Source of the DNA: a virus
DNA length: 42,061 bases
IMG/VR virus record: IMGVR_UViG_3300027336_000124
Location: 1-42,061 of that record
Strand: one strand, 5' to 3'
This document shows positions 33,811 through 41,990 of this stretch, piece after piece. A model generated the notes under the pieces. That model was not told the origin of the DNA. It made no database searches and worked only from the letters and a program-made list of their open reading frames with translations. Positions within the stretch are counted from its first letter, which is position 1. Each line of letters opens with the position of its first letter. The translations under genes were made by a program, and so were the position numbers.

Positions 33811-35601
33811 ATGGCCCGCTATTCAGAGCAAGACACGAGCAAGATCTACCAGGCTGCTGATGCCTTCCGGGTCGACTGCCTCCTACGTGACGGATCACTG
33901 CTGTTCGCCGACGCGTCTGTCTGGCGTCCTGATTTACTGGATCGCATTCACAAAGCCTTCGTCGCCACCCCGGACGAAGGCGACCGGACGTTCATCGACA
34001 AGTTCAAAGACCAAGTCGGAAAGGCCGGACAGGACGTATCACGTCTTGCGGCAGAGATCTTGAGCGTGTACTTCCTGTTCCCATCCAGTGTCGGTGGCGT
34101 GCGCAAGCGGCAGGTCGTGAACGAGGTTCTCAGCTGGGGCGGCGACACCCTGCCGGAGTCCCACCTTGTATCCGCCGCTTTCTCTAACGGGATCGGCAGT
34201 GGCGGTCAGGGCTACAACACCCGCCGCCCTTTCGAGATCGCCTTTCTGATCGAACTCGCCATCGCATGGAAGAAGTTGCCAAACGATCGGCAGGTAGAGG
34301 TGGCGGCCGATCCGTGGCTCTTTCAAGAGGTCGTGGACAGCATTGAGGATGCAGAGTCGAAGCAGCTCCGGCACATGCTTCTTCATCTCCTGTTCCCCGA
34401 GCACTTCGAGCGCATAGCAAGTGGCAATCACAAGCGCAGAGTCATCAAGGCTTTCTCGGGACTGGTCACTGCCGAATCAGAGGATGATGACCGGGCGATC
34501 TTGGCCATTCGCCAGGAGCTAGAAAAGCTGCTTCCCAACCAGGAGCTGGACTTTTACTGGTCGCCGCTTGTCGAGGCTTGGTACGACGACAGCGAGGGCG
34601 CATCTGAAGGCGCGCCGCTGGAGATCATCCAGCACAAGAAGCAGATCGTCCTCTATGGACCGCCGGGTACTGGAAAGACTTTCCGCGCCAAGAAGCTGGC
34701 TGAGCGTGTCATCCGATCTGCGGCACTGAGCCAAATGGGCCCGGCTCGCTACTTCCAGTCGCAATCTGCTATCGAATCCGCGATCCGCGACAACGTGCAT
34801 CGACTGCAGCTGCACCCGGCCTACAGCTACGAGGACTTCATTCGCGCACTCCACATTTCGAATGGCGGTGGCACGGAATATCGATCTGGCTACCTTCCAA
34901 AGCTGATTGAGGACATCGAGCAGAAGCCACGCGCTGAACGTCTGCCGCACATCCTGATCCTGGATGAAATGAATCGGACGGACCTGAGTCGGATGCTCGG
35001 CGAGTGCTTTTCCTTGCTTGAGGATCGCAATCAGACGATTGAGCTTCCGGCACGCAATGGAGACGGGGCGGCAATGAAGCTGCGCATCCCCGACGATCTG
35101 TACGTGATCGGCACCATGAACCTGATCGACCAGTCCATCGAGCAGATCGACTTCGCGCTGCGCCGACGTTTCTTGTGGCTACTTTGCCCGTTTGACGCCG
35201 AGGCTCTAGTGGGGGCCGCGGAATCCAAGTGGCAGGATCTGAAATCGGGCCTGGAGTGGGGTCGCATCGAACCGGATTTCCGCAAATTGGCTGCAGCAGC
35301 GGCGGCGTTGAACAGGCAGATCCACGACAGCCCGCTGCTTGGCTCACAGTACGAGATCGGGCACACCTACCTGCTAGATGTGGTCGTGTTTCTGCGCAAT
35401 TTCCTCGGTGCTCGACCTACACGCAAGCAGAACTACCTTTGGAACAAGAGGGGTGAAGCGCTGGAGCCCGTCGTGCAGGTGTGGAATCTGTCCCTTCGCC
35501 CGTTGCTCGAGCAGTATCTCGCTGGACTGGACGCGACCGCGCGCAACACTGAGCTCGACCGGCTATCCAAGGTTCTGCTCAAGCCGTCGGTGGCCGAGTG
35601 A
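33811..35601 (+). CDS. McrB-like AAA+ GTPase of a modification-dependent restriction system
   Basis: A 596-residue protein. The N-terminal ~260 residues form a variable recognition/adapter part (including HMLLHLLFPEHFERI). The AAA+ motor has Walker A GPPGTGKT (283-290), Walker B LILDEMNRTDL (Asp385) and the McrB-type signature MNLIDQS (starting at 436), where Escherichia coli McrB has MNTADR-like residues. GTC-type specificity is inferred from this motif. It overlaps the McrC start (GTGA). It should translocate and deliver the McrC nuclease onto modified DNA. Confidence 0.88.
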   Translation: MARYSEQDTSKIYQAADAFRVDCLLRDGSLLFADASVWRPDLLDRIHKAFVATPDEGDRTFIDKFKDQVGKAGQDVSRLAAEILSVYFLFPSSVGGVRKRQVVNEVLSWGGDTLPESHLVSAAFSNGIGSGGQGYNTRRPFEIAFLIELAIAWKKLPNDRQVEVAADPWLFQEVVDSIEDAESKQLRHMLLHLLFPEHFERIASGNHKRRVIKAFSGLVTAESEDDDRAILAIRQELEKLLPNQELDFYWSPLVEAWYDDSEGASEGAPLEIIQHKKQIVLYGPPGTGKTFRAKKLAERVIRSAALSQMGPARYFQSQSAIESAIRDNVHRLQLHPAYSYEDFIRALHISNGGGTEYRSGYLPKLIEDIEQKPRAERLPHILILDEMNRTDLSRMLGECFSLLEDRNQTIELPARNGDGAAMKLRIPDDLYVIGTMNLIDQSIEQIDFALRRRFLWLLCPFDAEALVGAAESKWQDLKSGLEWGRIEPDFRKLAAAAAALNRQIHDSPLLGSQYEIGHTYLLDVVVFLRNFLGARPTRKQNYLWNKRGEALEPVVQVWNLSLRPLLEQYLAGLDATARNTELDRLSKVLLKPSVAE

Positions 35602-36926
35602 AACTAGTCGCGCGTGACTGCTCACCGCTCGTCCCGCAACCGACAGCGGCAGAGGTTAACTGGCTCCGGAAGCTCGTAACAAATGTCCGAGCATCGGATT
35701 TTGTAGTTCCCATCTCGGGCGAGAGGGACGAGGACGAGCCCATCGTCTACTGTGCATGGGACGGCACTTGGTGGGCTGGCCGGTACGTCGGCTCGATTTC
35801 CTTCGAGGGGCACAGCCTGACCATTGAGCCACGTTTTGGCCTGAACGTGCTTCGGAATTGGCTTTTTGAAGCAACGTCGGTCGTGCTGACCGACGCGCCC
35901 GGAGAACTCCGGGAGGACGAATCGTTCATTGCCCAACTTCTTGCGTCCGTCTGGGCCCATGGCTTCGTCGAGGCGGCTCGGCATGGGCTGCCTGCGCTTC
36001 GCCGAGAAGTGGCGACGAAAGGCGCGACGGTTAGGGGGCGGCTTGATGTCCCCGCATCACTGCGCTTGATCGCATCAGGTGGGGGACAGGTAGTGTCTAT
36101 CCGTTCGGAGCGGTCGTTGGATCACGCAGCATCCGATGCCATCGTCGCCGCCTACGAGGTTCTGCGACGGTGGCTTGGGGTGCCGGACGAAAAATGGCTG
36201 CCCACACGTGCGAAGGAACTACTCCCCCATTTGATGGCTGTTACCGGCGCGAGACCACGTGTCCCAACGAAGGCCGAACTGGACCGCATTCGCTACACGC
36301 CGATCACAGCAGGGTTTGCGCCTATCGCTGAGTTGTCTAGGCAGATTGCAAACCGAAGGGGGTTGGCTGCTGATATTGATGCCAGTGGCGAAACAAAGGG
36401 TGTGCTGCTCGACGTTGCGGAGCTGTGGGAGATGTACGTCCTCAGCATTTTGCGCAAGGCTGCAGCACCACTGACCGTGACTCACGGTACCCGAGATAAG
36501 GCTGCGACCAAGAAGATGCTCCACAGCGATGTCACCGGGCAAGGTTTGGGTACGCTTATTCCTGATGCAATTTTGTCTTCAAGCGCAGAGGTCCTGGGCG
36601 TTGCAGATGCGAAGTACAAATCGCTGCACCCATCTGCCAGTGCGCCGAACGGACCCCAGCGTGAGGATCTTTATCAAATGGCCGCTTACCTTGGTCGATT
36701 CCGCCACTCGACCAGAGACGATGTCTGTGGCTTCTTGGTGTACCCGCACGATCCAAGTAAGCCGACCGAGACAACGGCAGAGTCATCCAGTCCTTGGAGT
36801 CTGGATGGGCACAAGAAGATCGTTTTCACTACTTTGCCTCATGAGGCATCCGACGCGGTGATCAAGCTACGCACTACCCTCAGCATGATGGTTTCTGACC
36901 GGGGTGCCTGGCTTGTTCGTGCGTAA
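35598..36926 (+). CDS. McrC-like nuclease subunit
   Basis: A 442-residue protein starting at GTG 35598, overlapping McrB by 4 nt. The N-terminal half is the McrC-type region (YVGSISFEGHSLTIEPRFG). The nuclease core is PD (322-323) followed by DAKYK (Asp337, Lys339), the conserved McrC PD-(D/E)XK. It should cut DNA when bound to the McrB ring. The ADP-ribosylglycohydrolase gene starts 17 nt downstream. Confidence 0.9.
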   Translation: MKLVARDCSPLVPQPTAAEVNWLRKLVTNVRASDFVVPISGERDEDEPIVYCAWDGTWWAGRYVGSISFEGHSLTIEPRFGLNVLRNWLFEATSVVLTDAPGELREDESFIAQLLASVWAHGFVEAARHGLPALRREVATKGATVRGRLDVPASLRLIASGGGQVVSIRSERSLDHAASDAIVAAYEVLRRWLGVPDEKWLPTRAKELLPHLMAVTGARPRVPTKAELDRIRYTPITAGFAPIAELSRQIANRRGLAADIDASGETKGVLLDVAELWEMYVLSILRKAAAPLTVTHGTRDKAATKKMLHSDVTGQGLGTLIPDAILSSSAEVLGVADAKYKSLHPSASAPNGPQREDLYQMAAYLGRFRHSTRDDVCGFLVYPHDPSKPTETTAESSSPWSLDGHKKIVFTTLPHEASDAVIKLRTTLSMMVSDRGAWLVRA

Positions 36927-36943
36927 TCGGGAGTAGATGACTT

Positions 36944-38833
36944 ATGCCCAACCTTTTTAATCTTCACCTGAAAGCGGACGTCCTGGAACGGTACCAGCTC
37001 CCCGATATTGCTTATCCGATCAGAAAGAGTGACTTGGCGGTCTGTCTAGAGGGATCGGGGTCTTTACCAGTAGCTACGCTGCTTCATGGTTTGCAGCAGC
37101 GTAGCCGGGACGGCGCAGCCGAATGGCAGCAGGCCGAACCCGCAATGGATCGGCTTGCCGAGCTATTGGCACCCGACGATGCCCGCGACGTCATCTCCGC
37201 TGCCGGCGACCACTGGTGGCTCGAGGTCGGGCCCGTGGACCTTGCCGGCAAACTGGTCACCATCCAACGTGGTGATTTTCTGATCGCTGCCATCACCGCC
37301 CGGGACGATGGACGCTTGCGGGTGGCTGTGTTTCGCCCATTGGACGCCAAGAGCGCGGAGTACCTGATCGGGCTGGGGCAAGTGCCTCACCCTGAGCACG
37401 GCGTCTGTATGCGCGAGAACAACTGGGAGTACGCGCTCGACTGCTCTGCCGGAAACGGCAACTACTACGCTGCCGACCGGGGCGAAGCCTACCTGTCCTA
37501 CTGGGAGAAAGGCCTGGGCATCAGTTGGGTCGGTTCCGATGTGCCCGAGTGGCGCAAGCAGCTGGACCTCGTTGCCCGGCCCGCCCCCCGCGTAGTCGCA
37601 GAGCTGGGCATCTACTACACCTTGTCCAGCAATGAGGAGGAGGAGCCCGTTGCCGATGCGGGCGCGGCGGAAGAATTCGAGACACCGGCACCACCGGCCT
37701 GGCGCGGCAAGCGCCAGCAAAAACGCACGGTCCAGGGGCGATTTCTGGGCTGCCTGCTAGGTGGTGCAGTCGGAGATGCGCTGGGCGCACCGGTCGAGTT
37801 CATGAAGCGGGCAGAGATCCTCCGTCGCTTCGGCCCCAAGGGCATCACCCAGTACGCACCGGCTTATGGCGGCATGGGGACGATCACCGACGATACGCAG
37901 ATGACCTTGTTCACCGCTGAGGGGTTGATCCGAGGCTGGGTGCGCGGCTGTTTCAAAGGCATCACAACCTATTCCGGTGTTACGGCCCACGCCTACTTGC
38001 GCTGGCTGCAAACCCAAGGCGAACGTCCGACCTGCGACATCGACTTCGGCACCGATGAGCCTGGCTGGCTGTTTCAGCAGCGCCAGCTGCACAGCCGTCG
38101 CGCACCGGGCAACACCTGCCTCGCTGCCCTGCGGGCGATGAATTCCCTCGGGGAGTCGGCCCGCAACGACAGCAAAGGCTGCGGCGGCGTCATGCGGGTT
38201 GCGCCGGTCGGTCTGTTCGCCTGGCGCCTGCGTCAGCACGAATCTCCCCAAGACGCCTTCCGGCTGGGTACCGAGTTGGCTGCGCTGACCCATGGCCATC
38301 CGACCGGCGCTCTGACCGGTGGTGTGCTGGCAGTGCTAATCCTGGCGCTGACCGATGGCGCTTCGCTGCCCGAGGCGCTGGCCGCCGCCAAAAGCCTCCT
38401 GCGAGCCGAGCCCGGCCACGATGAGACGCTGCGGGCAATAGAGATGGCCGAGGAGATGGCCGAGGAGTTGGCCGATTCCGGCCTGCCCCATGAAGAAGCC
38501 ATTGCCCGGCTGGGCCAGGGTTGGATCGCCGAGGAGGCCCTGGCGATCTCCATCTATTGCGCGCTGGTCGCCCGCAATTTCAAGGATGGGGTGATTCTGG
38601 CGGTGAACCACGATGGCGACTCCGACTCGACCGGCGCGATCGTTGGCAACCTGCTGGGCGCAATGCACGGCGTGAAGGCGATCCCTGCCGAGTGGCTGGG
38701 GCCCCTGGAGCTGCGCGACGTAATCACCGAATTGGCGGAAGACCTCTACGCGTTCAAGGATTGGGCGATAGGCGAGTACAGCGACAACGAAGAGCTGAAC
38801 CAGCGGATCTGGCGGAAGTACCCGGGGTTCTGA
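36944..38833 (+). CDS. ADP-ribosylglycohydrolase with unknown N-terminal domain
   Basis: A 629-residue protein. Residues ~265-600 are an ADP-ribosylglycohydrolase: GCLLGGAVGDALGAP (from 269), TDDTQM (Asp316, Asp317, Thr318), KGCGGVMR and DGDSDSTG (Asp557, Asp559, Asp561), the metal-binding set. Residues 1-230 (WWLEVGPVDLAGKLVTI, CMRENNWEYAL) are not recognised, and an acidic/Pro-rich linker (~232-262) joins them. It follows McrC closely (GGGAG about 12 nt ahead of ATG), suggesting co-transcription. It could reverse ADP-ribosylation or hydrolyse a signal; this is inference. Confidence 0.82.
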   Translation: MPNLFNLHLKADVLERYQLPDIAYPIRKSDLAVCLEGSGSLPVATLLHGLQQRSRDGAAEWQQAEPAMDRLAELLAPDDARDVISAAGDHWWLEVGPVDLAGKLVTIQRGDFLIAAITARDDGRLRVAVFRPLDAKSAEYLIGLGQVPHPEHGVCMRENNWEYALDCSAGNGNYYAADRGEAYLSYWEKGLGISWVGSDVPEWRKQLDLVARPAPRVVAELGIYYTLSSNEEEEPVADAGAAEEFETPAPPAWRGKRQQKRTVQGRFLGCLLGGAVGDALGAPVEFMKRAEILRRFGPKGITQYAPAYGGMGTITDDTQMTLFTAEGLIRGWVRGCFKGITTYSGVTAHAYLRWLQTQGERPTCDIDFGTDEPGWLFQQRQLHSRRAPGNTCLAALRAMNSLGESARNDSKGCGGVMRVAPVGLFAWRLRQHESPQDAFRLGTELAALTHGHPTGALTGGVLAVLILALTDGASLPEALAAAKSLLRAEPGHDETLRAIEMAEEMAEELADSGLPHEEAIARLGQGWIAEEALAISIYCALVARNFKDGVILAVNHDGDSDSTGAIVGNLLGAMHGVKAIPAEWLGPLELRDVITELAEDLYAFKDWAIGEYSDNEELNQRIWRKYPGF

Positions 38834-38896
38834 GGGGGTAGTTGCCCAAATTGCCGAATCCACGCCCTCAAGGCCAAGGCGTTACCATCTGGCTCG

Positions 38897-38934
38897 GATT
38901 GCGGACGCGGGTTCGGTTCCGTGTTCCGCCACCA
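38897..38934 (+). other. Probable attachment site: tmRNA (ssrA) 3'-end-like remnant
   Basis: CGGACGCGGGTTC followed by GGTTCC and CCACCA at 38929-38934 closely resembles the T-arm and acceptor end of bacterial tmRNA (CGGACGCGGGTTC...CTCCACCA). The T-stem is poorly paired, so a functional RNA is unlikely. ssrA is a common integration target. It lies 63 nt after the last cargo gene and probably marks the right end of the element. The matching left site is outside the window. Confidence 0.5.
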
Positions 38935-38959
38935 ATTTGATGCTTGCTGGTTGTTGCCA

Positions 38960-38999
38960 GTTCATGCGGGTTCATGAGGGTTCCTGAGGTCCTCATGAA
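38960..38999. repeat. Tandem 10-bp repeats with inverted copy
   Basis: gttcatgcgg (38960-38969), gttcatgagg (38970-38979) and gttcctgagg (38980-38989) are contiguous at a 10-bp period, one helical turn. TTCATGAGG (38971-38979) is also repeated in inverse as CCTCATGAA (38991-38999). Next to the putative attachment site, these look like arm-type or excisionase binding sites. Confidence 0.6.
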
Positions 39000-39008
39000 T
39001 ATCCGTTT

Positions 39009-39063
39009 TTCCAGGTTTTTAGAGAGTTTCCGTCGCAACCCGATCGAAACTTAAAACCTGGAA
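39009..39063. repeat. 11-bp inverted repeat
   Basis: TTCCAGGTTTT (39009-39019) and AAAACCTGGAA (39053-39063) are perfect inverse copies separated by 33 nt. They could be protein-binding sites of the recombination machinery or a remnant of an element end; no gene is associated. Confidence 0.5.
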
Positions 39064-39172
39064 CAAAAATCCCAATGAAATCAATGGCTTGCTTGTGGAC
39101 TTCCGTCCGCAATCAGACTTTTTACTTTTTTCATGAACGGCTTGTATCTGGCCTGAATGGTCTGCTGTGCAA

Positions 39173-39622
39173 TCAAGCGGCGATCTCGGAATGAACGATG
39201 TGCGCGATCTCGTATTTACGGACATCCTCGAGCCGATAAAGCACTTTGCCGCCGATCTTGAGATAGTCTGGCCCCTTCCGATCGGCTCGCCATCGCTGTA
39301 GGCGTGAGGTGGAGCAGTGCCACCGCAGCGCAAGCATCTGCTCGGTGAGAAGCTCGGGCATTGCAGTCGACGATGATAAGTCGGCTGGCGCAATCGCTCG
39401 CCCACTTCGCGCCTTTTGTATGCCGAGCAATGCATCTGACGCGGCCAGCTTTCCGCGAAGATGAGCGAGCTGCTTTAGGTCGCCCGGTGTGATTGGCATA
39501 CTGACGCAAATCGATCCGTTCGGGCCGTCCTTCAATGTGCTGCTTTGCGCTCGGGATTCAATGGATCGGATCACTTGCTCAGTCGCGAGCCTATCGGCCA
39601 AGAGTGCCTTTCGGGTTTTCAT
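39173..39622 (-). CDS. HTH (excisionase/MerR-like) protein
   Basis: A 149-residue protein. The C-terminal ~50 residues (LLTEQMLALRWHCSTSRLQ, YLKIGGKVLYRLEDVRKYE) have the HTH_17/excisionase-type winged-helix pattern; the N-terminal ~95 are helical and unrecognised. ATG 39622 has a perfect AAGGAGG ribosome site, overlapped by a 7-bp inverted repeat. The position just outside the probable attachment site suggests a remnant or a neighbouring element. Confidence 0.65.
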   Translation of the reverse strand: MKTRKALLADRLATEQVIRSIESRAQSSTLKDGPNGSICVSMPITPGDLKQLAHLRGKLAASDALLGIQKARSGRAIAPADLSSSTAMPELLTEQMLALRWHCSTSRLQRWRADRKGPDYLKIGGKVLYRLEDVRKYEIAHIVHSEIAA

Positions 39623-39623
39623 A

Positions 39624-39645
39624 AGAACCTCCTTTTAAAGGTTCT
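39624..39645 (-). promoter_or_regulatory. Inverted repeat over the ribosome site of the HTH gene
   Basis: On the minus strand, AGAACCT, an 8-nt loop and AGGTTCT form a perfect 7-bp stem immediately before ATG 39622. The Shine-Dalgarno sequence AAGGAGG (39634-39628) lies in the loop and stem, so folding or protein binding here could control translation or transcription of the HTH gene. Confidence 0.45.
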
Positions 39646-39721
39646 ATTGCACCCTCTGACAGATCAAGCGTCCCGCCTGCTCCAAATCAGGTGTCTGGCC
39701 CAGCAATTGCAAAATCAGTGC

Positions 39722-41782
39722 ATGAATCCCCGTTTTGTTCCTAGTCGCTTCTTGTTGTCACTGATTTGGTGCGCAACTCCTGTTTTCGGTCACGAACTCG
39801 CACCAATAGTGGTCACGGGGCATTACGACAACTCGATCGGTACCAGTGATGCTGCCAGCGAAGGTGTGATCGGGCCAGAGTTGCTACGTAATCGAGCGAT
39901 CTTGCGCCCTGCCGATGTTCTGGAGTACATCCCAGGCATGGTGGTCACCCAGCATTCAGGTGACGGCAAAGCCAATCAATACTTTTTGCGTGGCATGAAC
40001 CTCGACCACGGCACCGACTTCGCAACGATTGTCAACGGCGTGCCGGTGAATATGCCGACACATGCGCACGGGCATGGCTACAGCGATTTGAATTTTCTGA
40101 TTCCTGAACTGGTGCAACGGGTTGAGTACCGCAAGGGGCCTTACTTCGCGTCCGAAGGAGATTTTTCATCCGCTGGCTCAGCCAACTTCGTTTATCGAAC
40201 CAAGTTAGACCGTCCTTTTGCTGATGTGACGATTGGACAGCGTGGATATTTGAGGGGTGTAGCTGGTGTTTCCCGGGAGGTGAGTGAGGGCGTGACCTTG
40301 CTGACAGCCGTCGAACGTCTGAATAACAACGGGCCGTGGAGTGTTCCCGAGGGGATTCGTAAAACCAATGCTCAATTCATACTCAGCGGAGGCAGCCCAC
40401 GCGAGGGCTGGTCAACTAGCCTGTCGGCTTATTCAGCACGCTGGAATTCGACAGATCAGATTCCGCAACGTCTGATTGATGCAGGAAGTTATCAGGGGCA
40501 ACCGTTCGGTCGATTCGATTCACTGGATCCATCGGATGGCGGAAATACAAACCGCACCAGTTTGTCGGGCAACTGGCATCAATCCACAGATCATGAGCTG
40601 ACAAAGATCGAGTGGTATGCCATCAAGTATGACCTGAATTTGTTCTCCAACTTCACCTACAGCTTGGACAGAACCAATGACCAGTTCGCCCAGACCGATG
40701 ACAGATCAGTGTGGGGTGGCAAAGCCTACAGGTCCTGGTTCACCGATTTGAGCGATGGACGGAGCATGCAAAACACCTTAGGGGTGCAGATGCGACAAGA
40801 CCGAATTCGCGTTGGACTCTATGACACCGTGGCCAGACAAATTCAGTCAACCGTTCGGGATGATGATGTTCACCAGACCCTAGTTGGCATTTATGGCGAA
40901 AACGAAATGGGCTGGAGCTCATGGCTACGAACGGTGACAGGCTTGAGGGTTGACCAATTCAGCGCCAAAGTCACCAGCCATTCACAGCCACAGAATTCTG
41001 GAAACGCAGCAGCGTCCAAGGTTTCGCCCAAGTTTTCCGTCATCTTCGGACCATGGCAGAAAACAGAGTTTTTCATCAATGCGGGCAATGGTTTTCACAG
41101 CAATGACGCACGCGGTACCACTGCCAAGGTGGACCCCAAGACGGGATTGCCGATTGATTCTGTTCCTGGTCTCGTCAGCTCGCGTGGACAAGAGATAGGG
41201 GTGAAATCGCAGATCGTTCCCGACCTACAAACGACCTTGGCCATCTGGCGGCTCGATTTCGATTCAGAACTGGTTTATGTTGGAGATGCAGGCAACACCG
41301 AAGCGGGACGTCCCAGCCGTCGAACCGGTGTGGAGTGGAGCAACCATTGGACACCGGGTGAGCATTTTTTGATGGATGCTAATTTTGCGTGGACCCAACC
41401 AAGGTATTCGAACAATGACCCCGCAGGTAATTACATCGCCAACGCTGTCCAGAAAGTTGCCAATTTCACATTCGCGTTGCGTAATTTGGGGCCGTGGTCT
41501 GGCTCGTTGGGCATTCGCTACATCGGAGCGGCTCCTTTGATTGAGGACAATTCCGTTCGATCAAACGCCAGTGTTGCCGCCAATCTCCGTGTGAACCGAA
41601 AAGTTTCAAACGATCTGGATGTCGCGCTAGACATCTTGAACCTGACCGATCGCAAGAACAACGACATCAGCTACTACTACACCTCGCGAGTCGCTGGTGA
41701 ACCGCTTGGGGGTGTAGACGGAGTGCACGTTCATCCGGCAGAGCCCCGGACTATCAGGCTCACAGCAAGAATGAGGTTTTGA
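39722..41782 (+). CDS. TonB-dependent outer-membrane receptor
   Basis: A 686-residue receptor. Signal peptide at ~1-24 (FLLSLIWCATPVFG), then a TonB-box-like APIVVTG near 27-33, a plug domain (~45-150, including RNRAILRPADVLEYIPGM) and a 22-strand-type barrel ending in Phe. The plug contains the His-rich MPTHAHGHGYSD. ATG 39722 is chosen because the signal peptide starts there; the upstream in-frame ATG at 39545 overlaps the HTH gene. The substrate is unknown; the His cluster hints at a metal or metal complex. Composition fits chromosomal DNA outside the phage. Confidence 0.88.
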   Translation: MNPRFVPSRFLLSLIWCATPVFGHELAPIVVTGHYDNSIGTSDAASEGVIGPELLRNRAILRPADVLEYIPGMVVTQHSGDGKANQYFLRGMNLDHGTDFATIVNGVPVNMPTHAHGHGYSDLNFLIPELVQRVEYRKGPYFASEGDFSSAGSANFVYRTKLDRPFADVTIGQRGYLRGVAGVSREVSEGVTLLTAVERLNNNGPWSVPEGIRKTNAQFILSGGSPREGWSTSLSAYSARWNSTDQIPQRLIDAGSYQGQPFGRFDSLDPSDGGNTNRTSLSGNWHQSTDHELTKIEWYAIKYDLNLFSNFTYSLDRTNDQFAQTDDRSVWGGKAYRSWFTDLSDGRSMQNTLGVQMRQDRIRVGLYDTVARQIQSTVRDDDVHQTLVGIYGENEMGWSSWLRTVTGLRVDQFSAKVTSHSQPQNSGNAAASKVSPKFSVIFGPWQKTEFFINAGNGFHSNDARGTTAKVDPKTGLPIDSVPGLVSSRGQEIGVKSQIVPDLQTTLAIWRLDFDSELVYVGDAGNTEAGRPSRRTGVEWSNHWTPGEHFLMDANFAWTQPRYSNNDPAGNYIANAVQKVANFTFALRNLGPWSGSLGIRYIGAAPLIEDNSVRSNASVAANLRVNRKVSNDLDVALDILNLTDRKNNDISYYYTSRVAGEPLGGVDGVHVHPAEPRTIRLTARMRF

Positions 41783-41808
41783 TTGATGATGAGAAAGATT
41801 CGGAAAGC

Positions 41809-41873
41809 TGCGGAAAGTTGCGAAAGGCGGCTAAACGAGAGTAGGGGCAAGCACCTTTCCGCAACCTTCCGCA
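41809..41873. repeat. Imperfect 19-20-bp inverted repeat
   Basis: The left arm 41809-41827 (tgcggaaagttgcgaaagg) is inversely repeated at 41854-41873 with two differences (one mismatch, one extra base). The left arm also holds two near-identical decamers (cggaaagctg, cggaaagttg). It lies 26 nt after the receptor gene. It may be a binding-site cluster or a hairpin. Confidence 0.5.
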
Positions 41874-41908
41874 GGGCAGTAGCGGGTGTTAGCAGGCTTA
41901 CACCTGCA

Positions 41909-41927
41909 TGGAATTGAACCCGGGTCC
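41909..41927 (-). other. tmRNA T-arm-like motif in reverse orientation
   Basis: The plus strand reads TGGAATTGAACCCGGGTCC, close to the complement of a tmRNA T-arm (GAGTTGAACCCGCGTCC). It is in opposite orientation to the motif at 38897 and has no acceptor end. It may be a degenerate attachment core or coincidence. Confidence 0.3.
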
Positions 41928-41951
41928 ACACCCACCACCAATACCCTGCAC

Positions 41952-41990
41952 AAAGGCCGCTAGGAATGACCACCTAGCGGCCTTTTTCAT
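41952..41990. terminator. Strong bidirectional terminator
   Basis: A perfect 13-bp stem, AAAGGCCGCTAGG (41952-41964) and CCTAGCGGCCTTT (41973-41985), with an 8-nt loop is followed by TTCAT. It can end the receptor transcript rightward and a possible gene from the right edge leftward. Confidence 0.8.

Larger units (their letters stand above)
38834..39172. other. Non-coding attachment region
   Basis: No gene is seen. It contains the tmRNA-like 3' end, three tandem 10-bp repeats and two inverted repeats (listed separately). Such crowding is expected at the end of an integrated element, where integrase and excisionase bind. Confidence 0.5.

Noticed and set aside
38897-38934. Functional tRNA or tmRNA gene
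   Set aside because: Only the 3' part is recognisable and the T-stem does not pair properly; no acceptor 5' strand was found upstream. Treated as an attachment remnant.
39545-39721. Longer N-terminus for the TonB receptor
   Set aside because: The 59 extra residues overlap the antisense HTH gene and would bury the signal peptide; ATG 39722 gives a normal exported start.
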